DNA from: an uncultured delta proteobacterium
GTDB lineage: Bacteria > Myxococcota_A > Polyangia > Polyangiales > Polyangiaceae
Direction: 5' to 3'
NCBI GenBank assembly: GCA_903893335.1
Contig: CAITLX010000782.1
Location: forward strand, 1 to 5,303
Length of the DNA stretch: 5,303 nucleotides
The notes under the pieces are model-generated. The model was not told the DNA's origin, did not search any database, and saw nothing but the letters and a program-made list of their open reading frames with translations. Made by a program: the position numbers and the translations under genes. Numbering within the stretch: the stretch's first letter is position 1; each line of letters opens with the position of its first letter. This document shows positions 3,913 to 5,303 of the stretch, piece by piece.

Positions 3913-5013
3913 ATGCCTCGCCCGACCCCCTGCGCCGCCCTCCTGCTGCTCCCCCTCGCCCTCGCCTCGTGCGGCGGTAGCTCGGCGTCCGACGAGCCGC
4001 TCGTCGATCCCGACGCCGGAGCGCTCGACGACGCCTCGCTCTCCGATGCGTCCGACGACGCGACCCTGGACGACGCCGCGACGGTCGATGCGACGCCCGA
4101 CGCCGCCGTCGACGCGCCCCCCGTGACGCAGGTGAGCGACCCGACCAAGGTCGGCCCCTTCGCCTACGCCGAGTTCGAGGCGACGACGAAGGTCGCCGCG
4201 ACGAACAACAACGTGACGATGCACTGCGCCTTCCCGACCGCAGGCCCCGTGCCGGCGCCGTGGCCGCTCGTGCTCTTCGCGCACGGCTTCCAGATCGCAG
4301 CGAGCGCGTACAACGTCTACGTGCAGCACCTCGCGACCTACGGCTACGTCGCGTGCACGGTCGACTACAACGCGCCCTTCATCGGCATCAGCCACGTGAA
4401 GTCGGCGCTCGAGCTCTCGGGCGCGATCGACTGGGCGCTCTCGGCGGCCATCCCCCCCGCGCTCATCGGCAAGATCGACGCCTCGCGCATCGGCATGTCG
4501 GGCCACTCGCTCGGCGGCAAGCTCTCGATCATGGCGGCCAAATCCGACCCGCGCATCAAGGCGAGCCTCACGCTCGACCCGGTCGACTCCGCCACGTTCT
4601 GCAACCCGACCGACTGCCCCGACGCGACGAACATGCTCCCCCTCGGCATCCCGACCGGGTTCCTCGGCGAGACGACCGATCAGGCGGCCGGGCTCGGCGG
4701 GCAGGCGTGCGCGCCGACGGCCGACAACTTCCAGACCTTCTTCGCGGCGGCGGGCTCCCCCTCGCTGCAGGTCACCGTCAACGGCGCCAACCACATCAGC
4801 TTCGTGCCCAACACGGCCAACTGCCTCACGTGCGGCTTCTGCCAGGCGGCGACCGCGACGCCGGCGTCGGTCGTCGCGCTGTCGAAGGGCTACCTCGTGG
4901 CGTTCTACCAGCGCTGGCTGCGCGGCGATCAGGCGTGGGAGACGTGGCTCACCGGGCCCGACGCCATCGCGACCTGGGTCACGCCCGGCGCGGCGACCTA
5001 CGCGGTGAAGTAA
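3913..5013 (+). CDS. Alpha/beta-hydrolase lipoprotein, chlorophyllase/PET-hydrolase-like
   Basis: 366-residue lipoprotein. The signal peptide ends LALASC (C20). An acidic Asp/Ala/Ser linker follows to about residue 70, then an alpha/beta-hydrolase domain. Oxyanion region: LFAHGFQ (121-127). Nucleophile elbow: GHSLGGK with S199. The acid is in LDPVDS (D222, or less likely D225), and the base is H294 in NGANHISF. GHS-GGK followed by DPVD resembles the chlorophyllase and polyester-hydrolase-like branch; the natural ester is unknown. Eight cysteines follow the lipid Cys (105, 148, 230, 235, 266, 304, 307, 310), enough for four disulfides, including CLTCGFC just after the catalytic His. ATG at 3913 is used; in-frame TTG at 3904 has GGTGG 3 bases upstream and is an alternative that keeps the lipobox. 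It lies 53 bases after the GH113-like gene. That gap has no convincing terminator, so one transcript is possible. Confidence 0.87.
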   Translation: MPRPTPCAALLLLPLALASCGGSSASDEPLVDPDAGALDDASLSDASDDATLDDAATVDATPDAAVDAPPVTQVSDPTKVGPFAYAEFEATTKVAATNNNVTMHCAFPTAGPVPAPWPLVLFAHGFQIAASAYNVYVQHLATYGYVACTVDYNAPFIGISHVKSALELSGAIDWALSAAIPPALIGKIDASRIGMSGHSLGGKLSIMAAKSDPRIKASLTLDPVDSATFCNPTDCPDATNMLPLGIPTGFLGETTDQAAGLGGQACAPTADNFQTFFAAAGSPSLQVTVNGANHISFVPNTANCLTCGFCQAATATPASVVALSKGYLVAFYQRWLRGDQAWETWLTGPDAIATWVTPGAATYAVK

Positions 5014-5303
5014 GAGCCCGAGCGCGCCACGCCTTCGCGTCGGCGGTCACTGCGTCGGCGAACGCGTCGCCGGCGGACTCGAGCCAGCGCGGGGGACGCG
5101 CGTCGAGGTCGGCGCCGATGGCGGCCACGGCGGCGCGCGTGCCGAGGTGTACGTTGGCCGTCTCGGCGCCCATCGCGTGCAGCAGCCGCGCCTCGTCGCG
5201 CTCGGCGTCGAGCTGAGCGAGGTCGATGCGGGCGCAGTCGGGCGCGAGGCGGCGCACGAGCCAGCCGCCGTCGAAGCGCGACCAGGGGTCGCCCACCCGC
5301 ACG
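4979..5303 (-). CDS. Probable DUF2252-family protein, C-terminal end (runs off the window)
   Basis: Partial gene entering from the right edge; about 107 C-terminal codons are visible and no true start is in the window. The sequence contains GDPWSRFDGGWLVRRLAPDC (about 4-23 of the visible part), then LLHAMGAETANVHLGT and ARPPRWLESAGDAFADAVTAD. I recognise these from memory as resembling the C-terminal portion of DUF2252 proteins, a family of unknown role. A GTG near 5302 reads as Met only if used as a start and is more likely internal. The last residues (ALTSPRRSPRRA) form a basic tail encoded antisense to the end of the hydrolase lipoprotein gene; the two genes converge and overlap by 35 bases. 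A search with the full gene would confirm or overturn the family call. Confidence 0.65.
   Translation of the reverse strand, partial: VRVGDPWSRFDGGWLVRRLAPDCARIDLAQLDAERDEARLLHAMGAETANVHLGTRAAVAAIGADLDARPPRWLESAGDAFADAVTADAKAWRARALTSPRRSPRRA

Noticed and set aside
4260..5216. Plus-strand open frame overlapping the lipoprotein and the DUF2252-like gene
   Set aside because: Arg/Ala/His-rich shadow of the lipoprotein gene in another frame; no domain motif is visible.

Overview
The window is very GC-rich chromosomal DNA with strongly G/C-biased third codon positions and almost no non-coding space. Protein style points to a Gram-negative deltaproteobacterial lineage, most likely Myxococcota (Polyangia). 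The pointers are a lipoprotein with a long Asp/Ala linker, a Pal-type OmpA lipoprotein with a Cys pair and a GHADPRGE motif, and a TonB-like protein with a short LKLGG-RDP-LPD motif. This lineage call is inference from sequence style, not a database result.

Left part, minus strand (1909 down to 1): a tightly coupled Tol-Pal type cluster reads pal, tolQ, tolR/exbD, then a tolA/tonB-like gene that leaves the window. Each junction overlaps by 1 to 4 bases (ATGA, TGATG, GTGA), so the four proteins are probably made from one transcript with translational coupling. Together they would form an inner-membrane proton-driven motor (TolQ/TolR), a periplasm-spanning transducer (the partial gene) and an outer-membrane lipoprotein anchored to peptidoglycan (Pal). 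No TolB is present in the window.

Middle (1910 to 2030): a 121-base divergent intergenic region separates pal from the plus-strand genes. It is unusually rich in dyad symmetry: a bulged inverted repeat in the pal leader, a tandem heptamer, a 10-bp palindrome and an 11-bp perfect stem before the next gene.

Right part, plus strand (2031 to 5013): a beta-phosphoglucomutase/CbbY-like HAD protein whose motif I reads DFN rather than DxD; a secreted GH113-like glycoside hydrolase starting at TTG inside the HAD stop codon; and, after a 53-base gap, an alpha/beta-hydrolase lipoprotein with a chlorophyllase-like GHSLGGK...DPVD...H arrangement. These may form one operon with a partly extracytoplasmic role, but no shared substrate can be read from sequence.

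Right edge, minus strand (5303 to 4979): the C-terminal end of a probable DUF2252-family protein, converging on and overlapping the hydrolase lipoprotein gene by 35 bases.

I see no RNA genes, CRISPR arrays, insertion sequences or phage genes, and no clear evidence of a wholly new system. The points worth a second look are residue substitutions at normally conserved positions and the structured divergent intergenic region.
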